A stretch of 64,000 nt of DNA from assembly GCA_018241505.1 (NCBI GenBank), contig JAFEDS010000006.1:124001-188000 (forward strand). The letters are read 5' to 3'. Origin of the DNA: Pseudomonadota bacterium (GTDB lineage Bacteria > Pseudomonadota > Gammaproteobacteria > Steroidobacterales > Steroidobacteraceae). The notes under the pieces were generated by a model, which made no database searches, was not told the DNA's origin, and saw only the letters and a program-made list of their open reading frames with translations. The translations under genes were made by a program, and so were the position numbers. This document shows, piece by piece, positions 1 to 8,730 of this stretch. Within the stretch, counting starts at the first letter, position 1; every line of letters begins with the position of its first letter.

Positions 1-657
1 GCGGCGGTCGCCGAACGCGGGTGCCGATTCGGCTGCCTCGCGAAACGGTCCATAGAATGACGAGGCGAATTTGGCCGCGTATGAAACAATCGGTGTCGCT
101 GCATGCCCTTCGCGGTCGAGCAGGTTGCGCATCGCCAGGATTCGGCCGTCCATCATGTCGCTCGGCGCGACCGCGTCTGCACCGGCTCGCGCATAATTGA
201 GCGCGACCTGCGCCAGTGTCTCGACCGAGGAGTCATTTTCTATCTGGCCTTTCGGCGTGACGTGGCCGCAATGGCCATGGTCGGTCGAACCGCACAGGCA
301 GACATCCGCCCACACGATGAGCTGGGGGCACGCGTCCTTGATGGCTGAAATGGCCTGTGCCGCGAGGCCCTTCGGATCCAGGGCAGCGCTCGCCTTGGCG
401 TCTTTTTGCGCCGGCGCCGCGAACAACAGCACCGCCGGAATTCCGGCTGCTGACACGGCGCGCGCCTCTTTCACAGCCTCATCGACCGAGAGCTGCGCGA
501 TTCCCGGCATGCTGCTGATCGGGTTCTTGACGCCGCGCCCAGGCACGGCGAACAACGGATAGATCAGCGAGTCGAGCGTCAGCCGCGTCTCACGCACCAT
601 CCGGCGCCACGCATCTGACTGCCGCGTCCGCCGCGGTCTGTGCAACGGATATCCCAT
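1..657 (-). CDS. hemB: Delta-aminolevulinic acid dehydratase (porphobilinogen synthase), partial
   Basis: HemB condenses two 5-aminolevulinates into porphobilinogen in the cytoplasm. The first 219 codons are present; the C-terminus, including the Schiff-base lysine region, lies beyond the left edge. Visible are the N-terminal arm (GYPLHRPRR), the zinc-site cysteines in CLCG and GHCGHV, the DMMDGR motif and ASSFYGPFR. The cysteine-rich metal site is the zinc type rather than the aspartate-rich magnesium type. ATG at 657 lies two bases after the hemD stop, so it is the last visible gene of the heme operon and probably translationally coupled to hemD. Confidence 0.95.
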   Translation of the reverse strand, partial: MGYPLHRPRRTRQSDAWRRMVRETRLTLDSLIYPLFAVPGRGVKNPISSMPGIAQLSVDEAVKEARAVSAAGIPAVLLFAAPAQKDAKASAALDPKGLAAQAISAIKDACPQLIVWADVCLCGSTDHGHCGHVTPKGQIENDSSVETLAQVALNYARAGADAVAPSDMMDGRILAMRNLLDREGHAATPIVSYAAKFASSFYGPFREAAESAPAFGDRR

Positions 658-659
658 GA

Positions 660-1418
660 TCAATCCCTCGTCTGCAATGAGCGAAAAGTGGTTGCTGCCA
701 GTCCGCGCAAGTTGGCGGACTCGGCCATGATTGGAGTGCAGGCGCGCTCAACCAGCTCGCGCGCGGTGGTCGGACCGATGGCAATCACCCGCGTGGTTTT
801 CAGCAATCGGTCGAAATGGGGTTTGCCGAGTGAGTGTTCCAACTCAATGACGGCGGACGGGCTCGCAAATGTGACCGCGCCAAGACCGTCGCGATCGATC
901 CACGCTCGGCAGGCGGCAACGTCGAGTGATGCGGGCTCGGTGCGGTAGGCTTCTACCTGGGTGACTGTTGCGCCCATCTGGGTCAAGCCTGCGGCAATCG
1001 TGGGCAATGCGCGCGAGCTGGCGGGGAAGAGCACCTTCGTGCCCTGCAGGGGCTTCGTGGCAAACTCGGATACCAACGCCGCGGCGTTGGCTTCCTCGGG
1101 CAGCAAATCCACCGGCCAGCCGCGTTGGCGCAGTACTTGCCCGGTTGCCTGACCCACCGCGGCAACCCGCAATTTTGCCGGCGGCGCTGCTACTCGCTCA
1201 ATGACCGCGGCAACGGCGTGACGGCTGGCGAAGACGATCCAGTCGAACTGGTCGATGTTGTTGAGCGCTTCGTCCAGATGGCTGGGCTCGGCAGCGCCCA
1301 CACTCACCGCGGGCCATAACAAGACTTCGAGGCCCAGCTCGCGCAGGTGAGAGCTGAGCGGGCCGTCGACCGCTTCCGCGCGCGTGACCACGACTGGTTT
1401 GGCTGCGCTGTCGTCCAC
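660..1418 (-). CDS. hemD: Uroporphyrinogen-III synthase
   Basis: HemD cyclises hydroxymethylbilane with inversion of ring D to give uroporphyrinogen III. The 252-residue length is normal for the family. The sequence shows the bilobed pattern: an N-terminal VTRAEA start, FASRHAV in the first domain, then FASPSAV and the conserved IGPTTARE turn in the second. HemD is poorly conserved in general, so the position directly between hemC and hemB is strong support. The start is GTG at 1418, five bases after the hemC stop; it is followed two bases downstream by hemB. Confidence 0.93.
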   Translation of the reverse strand: MDDSAAKPVVVTRAEAVDGPLSSHLRELGLEVLLWPAVSVGAAEPSHLDEALNNIDQFDWIVFASRHAVAAVIERVAAPPAKLRVAAVGQATGQVLRQRGWPVDLLPEEANAAALVSEFATKPLQGTKVLFPASSRALPTIAAGLTQMGATVTQVEAYRTEPASLDVAACRAWIDRDGLGAVTFASPSAVIELEHSLGKPHFDRLLKTTRVIAIGPTTARELVERACTPIMAESANLRGLAATTFRSLQTRD

Positions 1419-1423
1419 TGCGC

Positions 1424-2386
1424 CTATCCCCCGCTCGCCAGGCTGCGCGCGGTGCGCTCGTTGGCCATCAACTCTGCAGCACCCTGTGCCAACAAGTCAT
1501 CCGCAACTCGCTGACCGAGGCTCGTGGCATTGGCCAATGAGGCCGGCATCTCCGAACTCGCCTGCAGGATCTTCGTGCCATCCAACGCACAAACAGCCGC
1601 GTGCAGACGCAACGTCTCGCCATCGAGAGTGCCCAGGGCTCCCAGCGGAACCTGACATCCGCCCTCGAGCCTCCTCAACAACGCCCGCTCGGCTGTCGTC
1701 GCCAAACGTGAGGCGCGATTGTCGAGCTTCTGAAGCCATCGGCCTGCTTCAACGTCCCCCGTTCGCATACAAACGCCAATCGCGCCCTGCGAAACAGCGG
1801 GCGGGAACTCACCCACGGACAACAGCTCGGAAATGTGTTGATCGAGGTTGAGTCGACGAACGCCTGCGGCCGCCAGAATGATGGCATCGTAGTCGCCCTT
1901 CTGCATGCGCTCGATGCGAGTGGGTACGTTGCCGCGCAGCTCCAACAGCTCGATGTCCGGCCGCAGTCGCGCAATGAAGGCGCGGCGGCGCAGGCTGCTG
2001 GTGCCAACACGCGCACCCTTCGGCAGATCCATCAACCCAGCGCCCGTCCGGCTGAGCACAGCATCGCGCGGATCTTCGCGCTCCAGCGCGGCCGCGAGCT
2101 CGATGCCGGAGTCCAACACCGTCGACAGGTCCTTGAGGCTGTGAACGGCAATATCGATCTCGTTACCCAGGAGCGCCTTGTCGATCTCCTTCGTGAAGAA
2201 GGCGCGGCCGCCGATCTGCCACAAGGGCACGTCGGTTCGCACGTCGCCTTCGGTCTTGATGCGCACCAACTCCACGGCCGGGGCACCCGGCTGCGATTTG
2301 ACGAGCGCCGCCACATGATGCGCCTGCCACAATGCGAGCGCTGAGCCACGCGTCCCGATCCTGATCGTCACTGGCCTGATTGTCAT
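1424..2386 (-). CDS. hemC: Hydroxymethylbilane synthase (porphobilinogen deaminase)
   Basis: HemC polymerises four porphobilinogens into hydroxymethylbilane on a covalent dipyrromethane cofactor. Residues 8-20 carry the RIGTRGSALALWQ start, with VHSLKDL near 81-87, GTSSLRRR near 128-135, the RGNVPTR signature near 151-157 and the cofactor-binding cysteine C244 in EGGCQVPLG. Length 320 is typical. The start codon overlaps the stop of the upstream response-regulator gene by four bases, so translation of heme-pathway and signalling genes is coupled here. In Pseudomonas hemC also lies beside a regulator gene (algR), but that one is a LytTR protein, unlike this one. Confidence 0.97.
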   Translation of the reverse strand: MTIRPVTIRIGTRGSALALWQAHHVAALVKSQPGAPAVELVRIKTEGDVRTDVPLWQIGGRAFFTKEIDKALLGNEIDIAVHSLKDLSTVLDSGIELAAALEREDPRDAVLSRTGAGLMDLPKGARVGTSSLRRRAFIARLRPDIELLELRGNVPTRIERMQKGDYDAIILAAAGVRRLNLDQHISELLSVGEFPPAVSQGAIGVCMRTGDVEAGRWLQKLDNRASRLATTAERALLRRLEGGCQVPLGALGTLDGETLRLHAAVCALDGTKILQASSEMPASLANATSLGQRVADDLLAQGAAELMANERTARSLASGG

Positions 2387-3114
2387 GGCTCACCCTCGAT
2401 CATGAACCGGTAACCAACACCCCAGACTGTCAGAAAGTGCCTTGGATTGGCGGGATCGCGCTCAAAGCGCTTGCGCAGCCGCAGAATGAAGTTGTCGACG
2501 GTGCGGGTCGATGGAAAGACATCGTAGCCCCACACTTTCTCCAGAAGATCCTCGCGCGAGACAATCTCGCCCGGGTGCTCCGCCAGCACTTTCAATATCA
2601 TCGCTTCCTTTTCAGTGAGCTCCTGCGCGATACCGTTCCACGAGCGCGCCCGGAAGGCTCTGAAATCGACCTCGTTGCCCGCGAACTGCAACACGGCACT
2701 GGCCGGCGTCGCCGAGGCACTTCGGTACCAGTCCCAACGCCGCAGGATCGCGCGCACGCGCAGCAGAAACTCCTGCAAGTGGAACGGCTTCGCCAGGTAA
2801 TCATCGCCGCCCGCTTCGAGGCCGGTTACCCGATCGGCCGGGTCGCCGCGCGCCGTCAGGAACAACACAGGCGTGCTGTCGCCTCGCTGCCGCAGCGTAC
2901 GGCAAACCGTAAATCCATCCACTCGTGGCAACATCACATCGAGAACAATGAGCCCGCACTGCTCGGCTTCGAGCCAGTCGAGTGCGATCTGTCCATCGGT
3001 CGCCGTGGAGACGTCGTACCCTTCAGCACGGAGGTTTTCCACAATGCCGGCAGCAAGCAGCGCATCGTCCTCCACCACGAGGACCCGATTGAAAAACGCA
3101 GATGCGGCGTTCAC
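2383..3114 (-). CDS. OmpR/PhoB-family response regulator embedded in the heme operon
   Basis: This 243-residue regulator has a receiver domain (about residues 10-125) with the acidic pair E15/D16/D17, phospho-acceptor D59 (LIVLDVMLP), T87 and K109 (YLAKPF). A C-terminal winged helix follows (about 150-240; SREDLLEKVWGYD, TRTVDNFILRLRKRFE). It is expected to bind DNA as a dimer when phosphorylated by the kinase encoded just upstream. It overlaps that kinase by four bases and hemC by four bases. Its targets are unknown; the position suggests control of, or response to, tetrapyrrole metabolism, which is inference only. Confidence 0.93.
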   Translation of the reverse strand: MNAASAFFNRVLVVEDDALLAAGIVENLRAEGYDVSTATDGQIALDWLEAEQCGLIVLDVMLPRVDGFTVCRTLRQRGDSTPVLFLTARGDPADRVTGLEAGGDDYLAKPFHLQEFLLRVRAILRRWDWYRSASATPASAVLQFAGNEVDFRAFRARSWNGIAQELTEKEAMILKVLAEHPGEIVSREDLLEKVWGYDVFPSTRTVDNFILRLRKRFERDPANPRHFLTVWGVGYRFMIEGEP

Positions 3115-4193
3115 AGGGGCTCCGCGGGCGCCACCGGCCAGGCAAGCACAAACTTCGCGCCCTGGCCCACACCCTCACTATGTGCGCTGACACGGCCACC
3201 GGCGAGATGCATCAGGCGCTTGACGATGTACAGCCCGAGGCCGGTCCCGAAGTAGCTGCTGCCGCCACCCGGATGCAGGCGCGTAAACTTCTCAAAGAGG
3301 CGCGCGCCGTCGGACGGCCTGAAACCAACTCCCGTGTCCTTCACCGACAACTCGATCTCTGCATCCAGGCGCCGTGCCGTCAATGAAATGGTGCCGCCAC
3401 CCACGGGCGTTACGGCGGCGACCGCGTTCTCGAGCAGATTGCGCACGACCACATCCAACGACAGTGGGTCGGCCATGACGACCATGTCGCCGGCGATGTC
3501 GGCAGAAATGGTGATCTTCTCCTTGAACGCCCGCACATCCAGATGCGAAATGACGCGATCGACCGCGCTGCCCAATTCGATCGGCTCGATCTTGAGATCA
3601 ATGCGGCCGCGCTCCAGGCGGTTGCTTTCCAGGATCTGGGTGACCATGGCGGTCATGCGGGCGAGATCCGCCAGCATCCGGTCGATGAGAGTGCGCGCCT
3701 GCTCGGGCGACAGGGTGCGAATGGCCATTGTCTCGAGAGACAGTTGCAAGCTGGCCATTGGCGTTTTGAACTGGTGGGATACCAGCGCAAGAAAGTTGTC
3801 CTGCTCCTGCCGGACCCGCGCCTCAGCGCGCAACGCCCTGAAAATCACGCCATTGCACACAGCCAGGGCCAACAGGAAGAAACCACCTTCCCAGGCATAT
3901 TGATTGATGCGGCGATGCTCTTCCGCTGTGAGCATCTCATCGACACTCGGTGAGAGGGCGGCGCGCTGACCGTCAATGGCAATGCCGGGCATCATTGCCT
4001 GCACTTTGTCGGCCGGCGTGCCCCCATCCAACAGGGCCTGCGCAGCTAGAATCTGCTGGGTGTACAGCGCGCGCTCGTCGCGCACCTTTTCGATCGCGGA
4101 GGAGCGCTGATCGAACAGCCACCAGCCGGCCTGCACCGCGGCCACCACAACCAGGGCGAGTGCTGTGACCTGAAAGACCCGGGTTGCCTTCAT
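3111..4193 (-). CDS. Membrane sensor histidine kinase embedded in the heme operon
   Basis: A 360-residue inner-membrane kinase. Two hydrophobic segments (about residues 8-27 and 101-120) bracket a periplasmic domain of roughly 70 residues with no recognisable fold. The HisKA helix carries H140 in the variant SHQFKTP rather than SHELRTP. The ATPase domain shows the N box (NLLENAV), G1 (DTGVGF) and G2 (GTGLGLYIVKR). There is no HAMP domain; the second membrane helix leads almost directly into HisKA. ATG at 4193 overlaps the hemL stop by four bases, and the stop overlaps the regulator start by four bases, so the pair is translated as part of the heme operon. Confidence 0.93.
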   Translation of the reverse strand: MKATRVFQVTALALVVVAAVQAGWWLFDQRSSAIEKVRDERALYTQQILAAQALLDGGTPADKVQAMMPGIAIDGQRAALSPSVDEMLTAEEHRRINQYAWEGGFFLLALAVCNGVIFRALRAEARVRQEQDNFLALVSHQFKTPMASLQLSLETMAIRTLSPEQARTLIDRMLADLARMTAMVTQILESNRLERGRIDLKIEPIELGSAVDRVISHLDVRAFKEKITISADIAGDMVVMADPLSLDVVVRNLLENAVAAVTPVGGGTISLTARRLDAEIELSVKDTGVGFRPSDGARLFEKFTRLHPGGGSSYFGTGLGLYIVKRLMHLAGGRVSAHSEGVGQGAKFVLAWPVAPAEPL

Positions 4194-5482
4194 GTGAGGG
4201 TTGCGAGCGACTCCCGCAGCGCGCGGGTAAGTTGCTCAATGTCCGCGTTGGTATGAGCCAGCGACAGAAAGCACGCCTCGTAAGCTGACGGCGGCAAGTA
4301 AACGCCACGATCCAACATGGCGTGGAACAGCGCGCTGTATCGCTGTACCGCCTGTTGACTCATGGACGCGGCGGTTCGCGGCGCGGCGCCGTCATGAAAC
4401 GACATCCAGAACAGCGAGCCGGCCCTGACGAAGTGAATCGGAAACGGAGCGTCTTTGCACACGGGCAGCAGCGCTCGCTCCACCGCGGCACTGATTTGCT
4501 CCAGCCGCTCCCAACCGGACTCCTTGATCATGATGTCGAGAGTGGTGATACCCGCTGCCATGGCAACCGGATTGCCCGAGAGCGTACCGGCCTGATAGGT
4601 GTCGCCGAGGGGGGCCAACCGCTTCATGATTTCGCGACTGCCGCCGAAACCACCGACCGGCATGCCACCACCAATCACTTTGCCGAACGTCGCCATGTCA
4701 GGAACGATGCCCGTCAACTGCGCGACACCCCCGCGAGCCAGCCGGAAACCGCAAATCACTTCGTCGAAAATCAGCAGTGAGCCGTGCTTTCGCGTCACAT
4801 CGCGAAGCTTCTGCAGGAACTCGCGCCGCTGCAACAACAGACCGTGGTTGGCGGGTACCGGCTCAATGATGACAGCGGCGATCTGCGCACCTTCGCGCGA
4901 GAACAGCTCATCCACAGCGGCTTCGTCATCGAGCGGCAACACGCGCGTGCAACCTGTAAACGCTGCAGGCACGCCCGCGGAGGAAGGCGTGCCGAATGTC
5001 GCAAGACCTGAGCCTGCAGCCACCAGCAGATGGTCCGCATGGCCGTGATAACAGCCTGAGAATTTCACAATCAGGTCGCGGCCGGTGCAGGCGCGGGCCA
5101 CTCTGATTGCGCTCATGACCGCTTCGGTGCCGGAGGACACAAAACGGACCTGCTCGAGCCCCGGATACGATCCGACAATCCGCTCGGCCAATTCAACCTC
5201 ACCGGCGCAGGGGGCGCCGAAGGTGGTGCCGCTGCGGGCCATTTCAACAATCGCCGCGACCACTGCCGGGTGCGCGTGGCCCAGGATCAGCGCGCCCCAG
5301 GAATTGACGAGATCGAGATACTTGCGGCCATCCGCATCAATGAGATGTTGCCCTTCGCCCCGTTGCACGAAGAGCGGCGTACCCCCCACGGCCTTGAATG
5401 CACGCACCGGTGAATTGACGCCACCCGGAATGACGCGGCAGGCACGCTCAAATAACTGTTCGGAACGGGGGTGTTTTGTCAC
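4190..5482 (-). CDS. hemL: Glutamate-1-semialdehyde 2,1-aminomutase
   Basis: HemL is a PLP enzyme that converts glutamate-1-semialdehyde to 5-aminolevulinate, the second dedicated step of the C5 pathway. The 430-residue length is typical. Key features are the start SEQLFERACRVIPGGVNSPV, the SSGTEAVMSA phosphate-binding turn near 116-125, FSGCYHGHAD near 141-150, the FDEVICGFR aspartate near 240 and the PLP lysine K268 in TFGKVIGGG. The start is GTG at 5482. It lies 43 bases after hemA and overlaps the kinase gene by four bases. Confidence 0.97.
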   Translation of the reverse strand: MTKHPRSEQLFERACRVIPGGVNSPVRAFKAVGGTPLFVQRGEGQHLIDADGRKYLDLVNSWGALILGHAHPAVVAAIVEMARSGTTFGAPCAGEVELAERIVGSYPGLEQVRFVSSGTEAVMSAIRVARACTGRDLIVKFSGCYHGHADHLLVAAGSGLATFGTPSSAGVPAAFTGCTRVLPLDDEAAVDELFSREGAQIAAVIIEPVPANHGLLLQRREFLQKLRDVTRKHGSLLIFDEVICGFRLARGGVAQLTGIVPDMATFGKVIGGGMPVGGFGGSREIMKRLAPLGDTYQAGTLSGNPVAMAAGITTLDIMIKESGWERLEQISAAVERALLPVCKDAPFPIHFVRAGSLFWMSFHDGAAPRTAASMSQQAVQRYSALFHAMLDRGVYLPPSAYEACFLSLAHTNADIEQLTRALRESLATLT

Positions 5483-5525
5483 AGTGTTACTCTTGAAATA
5501 TCAACGCCGCCGGGGCGTTGAGGTG

Positions 5526-6800
5526 TCAGGTTTCGGGCCGCCGCAACTTTGCTTCGCGAAAAAATGCATCCACTGCGTCGGCGCTGGCGTGCGCTGCCGC
5601 AGCCCGGATTCCGGCCAACGGCAAATGCGCCAGGCGACGCGCAACGGTCGAAGCGAATCGCTGCAACATTTCCCGCTGGGACGCATCCAGGTTGGCAAAC
5701 TCTTCCGCCAACGCACGCTCCACTTCCTCCGCCGCAATCTGCTCGAACGAGCCTCGCAAATCAGCCAACTGGCGCCCAATGGCTCGCGTTGCGAGCTCAC
5801 CGCGCAAGCGATCGAGCCGCTCATCAATGGCCGCACGCACCGGCGCCAGGCGCATCAACTGCGACAACCGCCGCTCTTGTGCCGCCTGAATCAGATCGTC
5901 CATGCCAACTCGCGCAATCCCGGCCGCCTTTGTGGCCTGTGGATCCGCGTTGGGCGGCACACCGAAATCCAGCAATAGTGGCGCACGGGGCCCGGCCGCG
6001 GCAGCTACTTTGGGCAGCGACTTCCCGTCGAGCAAGGGCTCATTACCGCCCGCCGCCAAAACCAGCGCGCCCACGTCGGATGGTGCCTCGCGAAACTGAT
6101 CCAACTGCACCGCGCGGCCGCCGACAGTCGCCGCGTATTCCTCGGCTGTCTGCAATGTCCGATTGACGACGAGAAGCGGGATTCCGGCCCGATGCAGGAT
6201 CATCCCGCAGCGCTTGGTCATGGGCGAGACACCGAGAAGAGCAACGGTAGCTGGTTTGCCGTTGAAGTGGCGGATGATGCGATCGGCTGCGAGATCAGCC
6301 AGCGACGGGGTGCGTACATTCGCTTCGAGCTTGTGCACCCGGTTCGCCATGCTCAGGGCTTCACTGAGCAGCTTGTCGAGCGTCGGACCGCAGACACGAG
6401 CGTCGCGAGCGGTCTCCCAGGCGAGGCGGATTTGAGCCGCGATTTCCTGCTCACCTGCCTGCGCGGAATCGAGCCCGCAGGCTACGAGGAAAAGATGCTC
6501 GACGGCCGCTTCACCCGTCCACGCACGGAGAATGCGCGTGGCTTCACCGCCCACTGGGTCTCGGCCGATGAGGGCGCGGAATACTTCGCGGCGGGCATCG
6601 CCCGCAGCGGCACCATCGGGCATGGAAAACAGGATTTCCACGCGGTTGCAGGTGCCCACGTAGAACACCTCGGACACGCCCAAGGCATCCCGCAAGGCAG
6701 GAAGGCGCGCCGCTACCTCGGTCTTGGGAACCGAAAAACGCGCGACCTCATCGACGCCCACGTGCCGATAGGACAGCCCCACCACGCCAATCTGGTGCAT
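5526..6800 (-). CDS. hemA: Glutamyl-tRNA reductase, divergent
   Basis: HemA reduces glutamyl-tRNA(Glu) to glutamate-1-semialdehyde with NADPH, the committing step of the C5 pathway. At 424 residues it has the usual length. The catalytic cysteine is C51 in the conserved GTCNRVEI, and a C-terminal helical dimerisation region follows. Two features are unusual. The N-terminal substrate loop reads LSYRHVGVDEVARF instead of NHKTAP. The dinucleotide-binding loop reads LLGVSPMT where most family members have a GxGxxG-type GAGEM. It is the first gene of the heme run and pairs with hemL downstream. A canonical second hemA elsewhere in the genome is possible. Confidence 0.88.
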   Translation of the reverse strand: MHQIGVVGLSYRHVGVDEVARFSVPKTEVAARLPALRDALGVSEVFYVGTCNRVEILFSMPDGAAAGDARREVFRALIGRDPVGGEATRILRAWTGEAAVEHLFLVACGLDSAQAGEQEIAAQIRLAWETARDARVCGPTLDKLLSEALSMANRVHKLEANVRTPSLADLAADRIIRHFNGKPATVALLGVSPMTKRCGMILHRAGIPLLVVNRTLQTAEEYAATVGGRAVQLDQFREAPSDVGALVLAAGGNEPLLDGKSLPKVAAAAGPRAPLLLDFGVPPNADPQATKAAGIARVGMDDLIQAAQERRLSQLMRLAPVRAAIDERLDRLRGELATRAIGRQLADLRGSFEQIAAEEVERALAEEFANLDASQREMLQRFASTVARRLAHLPLAGIRAAAAHASADAVDAFFREAKLRRPET

Positions 6801-6882
6801 GGGGGAAGGAGACCACGGCCGCCCGGTCCGTGTGTCATTGAACAGTCATGGGCCCCTGCCGGAGCCCACACTTTTGTGCGCT

Positions 6883-7140
6883 TTACCGCCGGCTGTTCCG
6901 GATGAGGCTCATCACCAGGATGCCCGCGAGGAACCCCGCCCCCAGCGCCCAGGCGCTGGCCTTATACGGCTGAGCCTCCACACTCGTTTGGAGATCGTCC
7001 ATCCGGGAGCTCGCCCAATCGCGCGCCTGCCGGGCGCGTGCCCGTGCGGCACTGGCGGCTGCATCTTTTGCGGCGCGCAGATGTTCCTTGACCTGTTCCG
7101 AATCCGCTCCGGCCCCGAGATCGCCATTCTTTGAATTCAT
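6883..7140 (-). CDS. Small DUF883/ElaB-YqjD-like membrane protein
   Basis: An 85-residue protein with an amphipathic Ala/Arg/Glu-rich helix (about residues 15-58), a short hinge and one C-terminal transmembrane helix (about 62-80, ASAWALGAGFLAGILVMSLI) ending in RNSRR. This layout matches the DUF883 family (ElaB/YqjD), inner-membrane proteins that can associate with ribosomes and are often stationary-phase induced. ATG at 7140 is preceded by GGAG nine bases upstream and fits the family start; the open frame extends further but without support. It lies 82 bp upstream of hemA on the same strand and could share its transcript. Confidence 0.75.
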   Translation of the reverse strand: MNSKNGDLGAGADSEQVKEHLRAAKDAAASAARARARQARDWASSRMDDLQTSVEAQPYKASAWALGAGFLAGILVMSLIRNSRR

Positions 7141-7219
7141 GCTGAGTTTCTCCAACCGTATCCCAATCAAGCAGTGGGCGTTCAACGAGGCCACACCGCT
7201 ATGGTTCCATCCAGCGCCC

Positions 7220-8704
7220 TCAGCTTTCGTCCTGCCACGCAAACCCGTCGCGGCTGATGAGCGCACTGGACGCCGCAGGCCCCCAGCTCCCCGACACGTA
7301 CGATTTGATCTTCTCATCATTCCGCGCCCACCCCTCGCGGATGGGGTCGATCCATCGCCACGCCGCATCCAGCTCGTCGCGACGCATGAACAGGGTCAGG
7401 TTGCCTTTGACCACGTCCATGAGCAGTCGCTCGTAGGCGTCGACCGGCTTCTCTTTGAACGACCCAGCCAGATCGAGCGCGAGATTGACGGGCTTCAGTC
7501 GCATCGTTTCACCCGGCTGCTTGGCCAGGATGCTGAGTGTGATGCTCTCCTGCGGCTGTAGTCGGATGACCAGCCGGTTCGGCGAGCGATCGCTGCTCGG
7601 GCCCTCGAAAATGGAATGCGGCACATCCTCGAGCGTGACGACAATTTCCGTCAGCCGCTCCGCCAGGCGCTTGCCGGTACGCAGATAGAAAGGCACACCC
7701 GCCCAGCGCCAGGTGTCGATCTCAGCCTTCAGCGCGACAAATGTCTCCGTGGTCGTGTCGGCCGGCACACCGGCCTCGTCCAGATAACCGGGAACGGCCT
7801 GACCATTGGAGGCGCCGGCCCGGTATTGCGCGCGGACCGTCTTGGTCTGCACATCGCGATCCGTAATGGGCCGCAGTGCCCGAAGCACTTTCAGCTTTTC
7901 ATCGCGCACGGCGTTCGGATCGCTGCTCGCCGGCGGCTCCATGGCGAGAATGCACACGAGTTGGAGCAGATGGCTTTGCACCATGTCGCGCAGCGCGCCG
8001 GTCTGATCGTAAAACTGGCCGCGCCCTTCGACGCCCAACTGCTCGGCCACGGTGATCTGCACGTGACGGATGCGGCCACGGCGCCACAGCGGCTCAAACA
8101 AGGTATTGCCGAAGCGCAGTGCAATCAGGTTCTGCACCGTCTCCTTGCCCAGATAATGATCGATGCGATAAATCTGGTGCTCGCGGAATATCGCTCCAAC
8201 ACTCTGGTTGATGGCCTCGGCGGAGGCACGATCCTGGCCCAGCGGCTTTTCCAGTACTACGCGGGTCTTCGGCGTCACGAGACCCACCGCGGCCAGGTGA
8301 TTGCAGATCTGAGTAAACAGGCTCGGCGCAGTTGAGAGAAAAATTACTCGCACGACATCGTCGCGCCCACTGAGCACCGCCGCCAGCTTGTGGAAATCCT
8401 GGATCTGGGTCGCGTCGACGGTTACGTAATCAATGAGCGCGGCGAACGAGGTCCAGCGCTCCGCAGTGAACTCTTCCGCGCGCAGATACTTTCGACAGGT
8501 CTCTTCGATCTGAGCGAGGTATGCTTCACGGGTCTGGCTGGTCCTGGCTACACCCAGAATTCGGGAGCCTGCAACGACCTGGCCGGCCAGATGCCTGCGG
8601 TACAGCGCGGGCACGAGCTTGCGCAGAGCAAGGTCGCCTGTTGCACCAAACAGCAGCATGTCGAACGACGCAGGCTGGCCAGTCAAGGGCTGGGCTTTAT
8701 CCAC
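7220..8704 (-). CDS. zwf: Glucose-6-phosphate 1-dehydrogenase
   Basis: Zwf oxidises glucose-6-phosphate to 6-phosphogluconolactone with NADP+. The 494-residue protein has the [13 protein letters not shown] nucleotide loop near 18-30, LEKPLG near 161-166 and the active-site motif RIDHYLGKE at about 180-188. The start is GTG at 8704: GGAGGT lies eight bases before it, a better context than the in-frame ATG at 8659. It diverges from edd, so both first steps of the Entner-Doudoroff route are driven from one tiny intergenic region. No 6-phosphogluconolactonase or eda is in the window. Confidence 0.97.
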   Translation of the reverse strand: MDKAQPLTGQPASFDMLLFGATGDLALRKLVPALYRRHLAGQVVAGSRILGVARTSQTREAYLAQIEETCRKYLRAEEFTAERWTSFAALIDYVTVDATQIQDFHKLAAVLSGRDDVVRVIFLSTAPSLFTQICNHLAAVGLVTPKTRVVLEKPLGQDRASAEAINQSVGAIFREHQIYRIDHYLGKETVQNLIALRFGNTLFEPLWRRGRIRHVQITVAEQLGVEGRGQFYDQTGALRDMVQSHLLQLVCILAMEPPASSDPNAVRDEKLKVLRALRPITDRDVQTKTVRAQYRAGASNGQAVPGYLDEAGVPADTTTETFVALKAEIDTWRWAGVPFYLRTGKRLAERLTEIVVTLEDVPHSIFEGPSSDRSPNRLVIRLQPQESITLSILAKQPGETMRLKPVNLALDLAGSFKEKPVDAYERLLMDVVKGNLTLFMRRDELDAAWRWIDPIREGWARNDEKIKSYVSGSWGPAASSALISRDGFAWQDES

Positions 8705-8730
8705 GCTATCAAACCTCCGGAAAATTTCTC
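8705..8730. promoter_or_regulatory. 26-bp divergent zwf/edd intergenic region with the zwf ribosome site
   Basis: Only 26 bases separate the zwf GTG and the edd ATG. On the minus strand GGAGGT sits eight bases before the zwf GTG. The edd ATG has only a weak GGAAAA upstream. There is no room for two promoters here, so promoters for both genes must lie inside the opposite coding sequence, or one gene is read from a leader overlapping the other. Confidence 0.6.

Noticed and set aside
6801-6882. Possible terminator GGGCCCCTGCCGGAGCCC between the DUF883 gene and hemA
   Set aside because: Stem is imperfect and has no T-tract in the direction of transcription.
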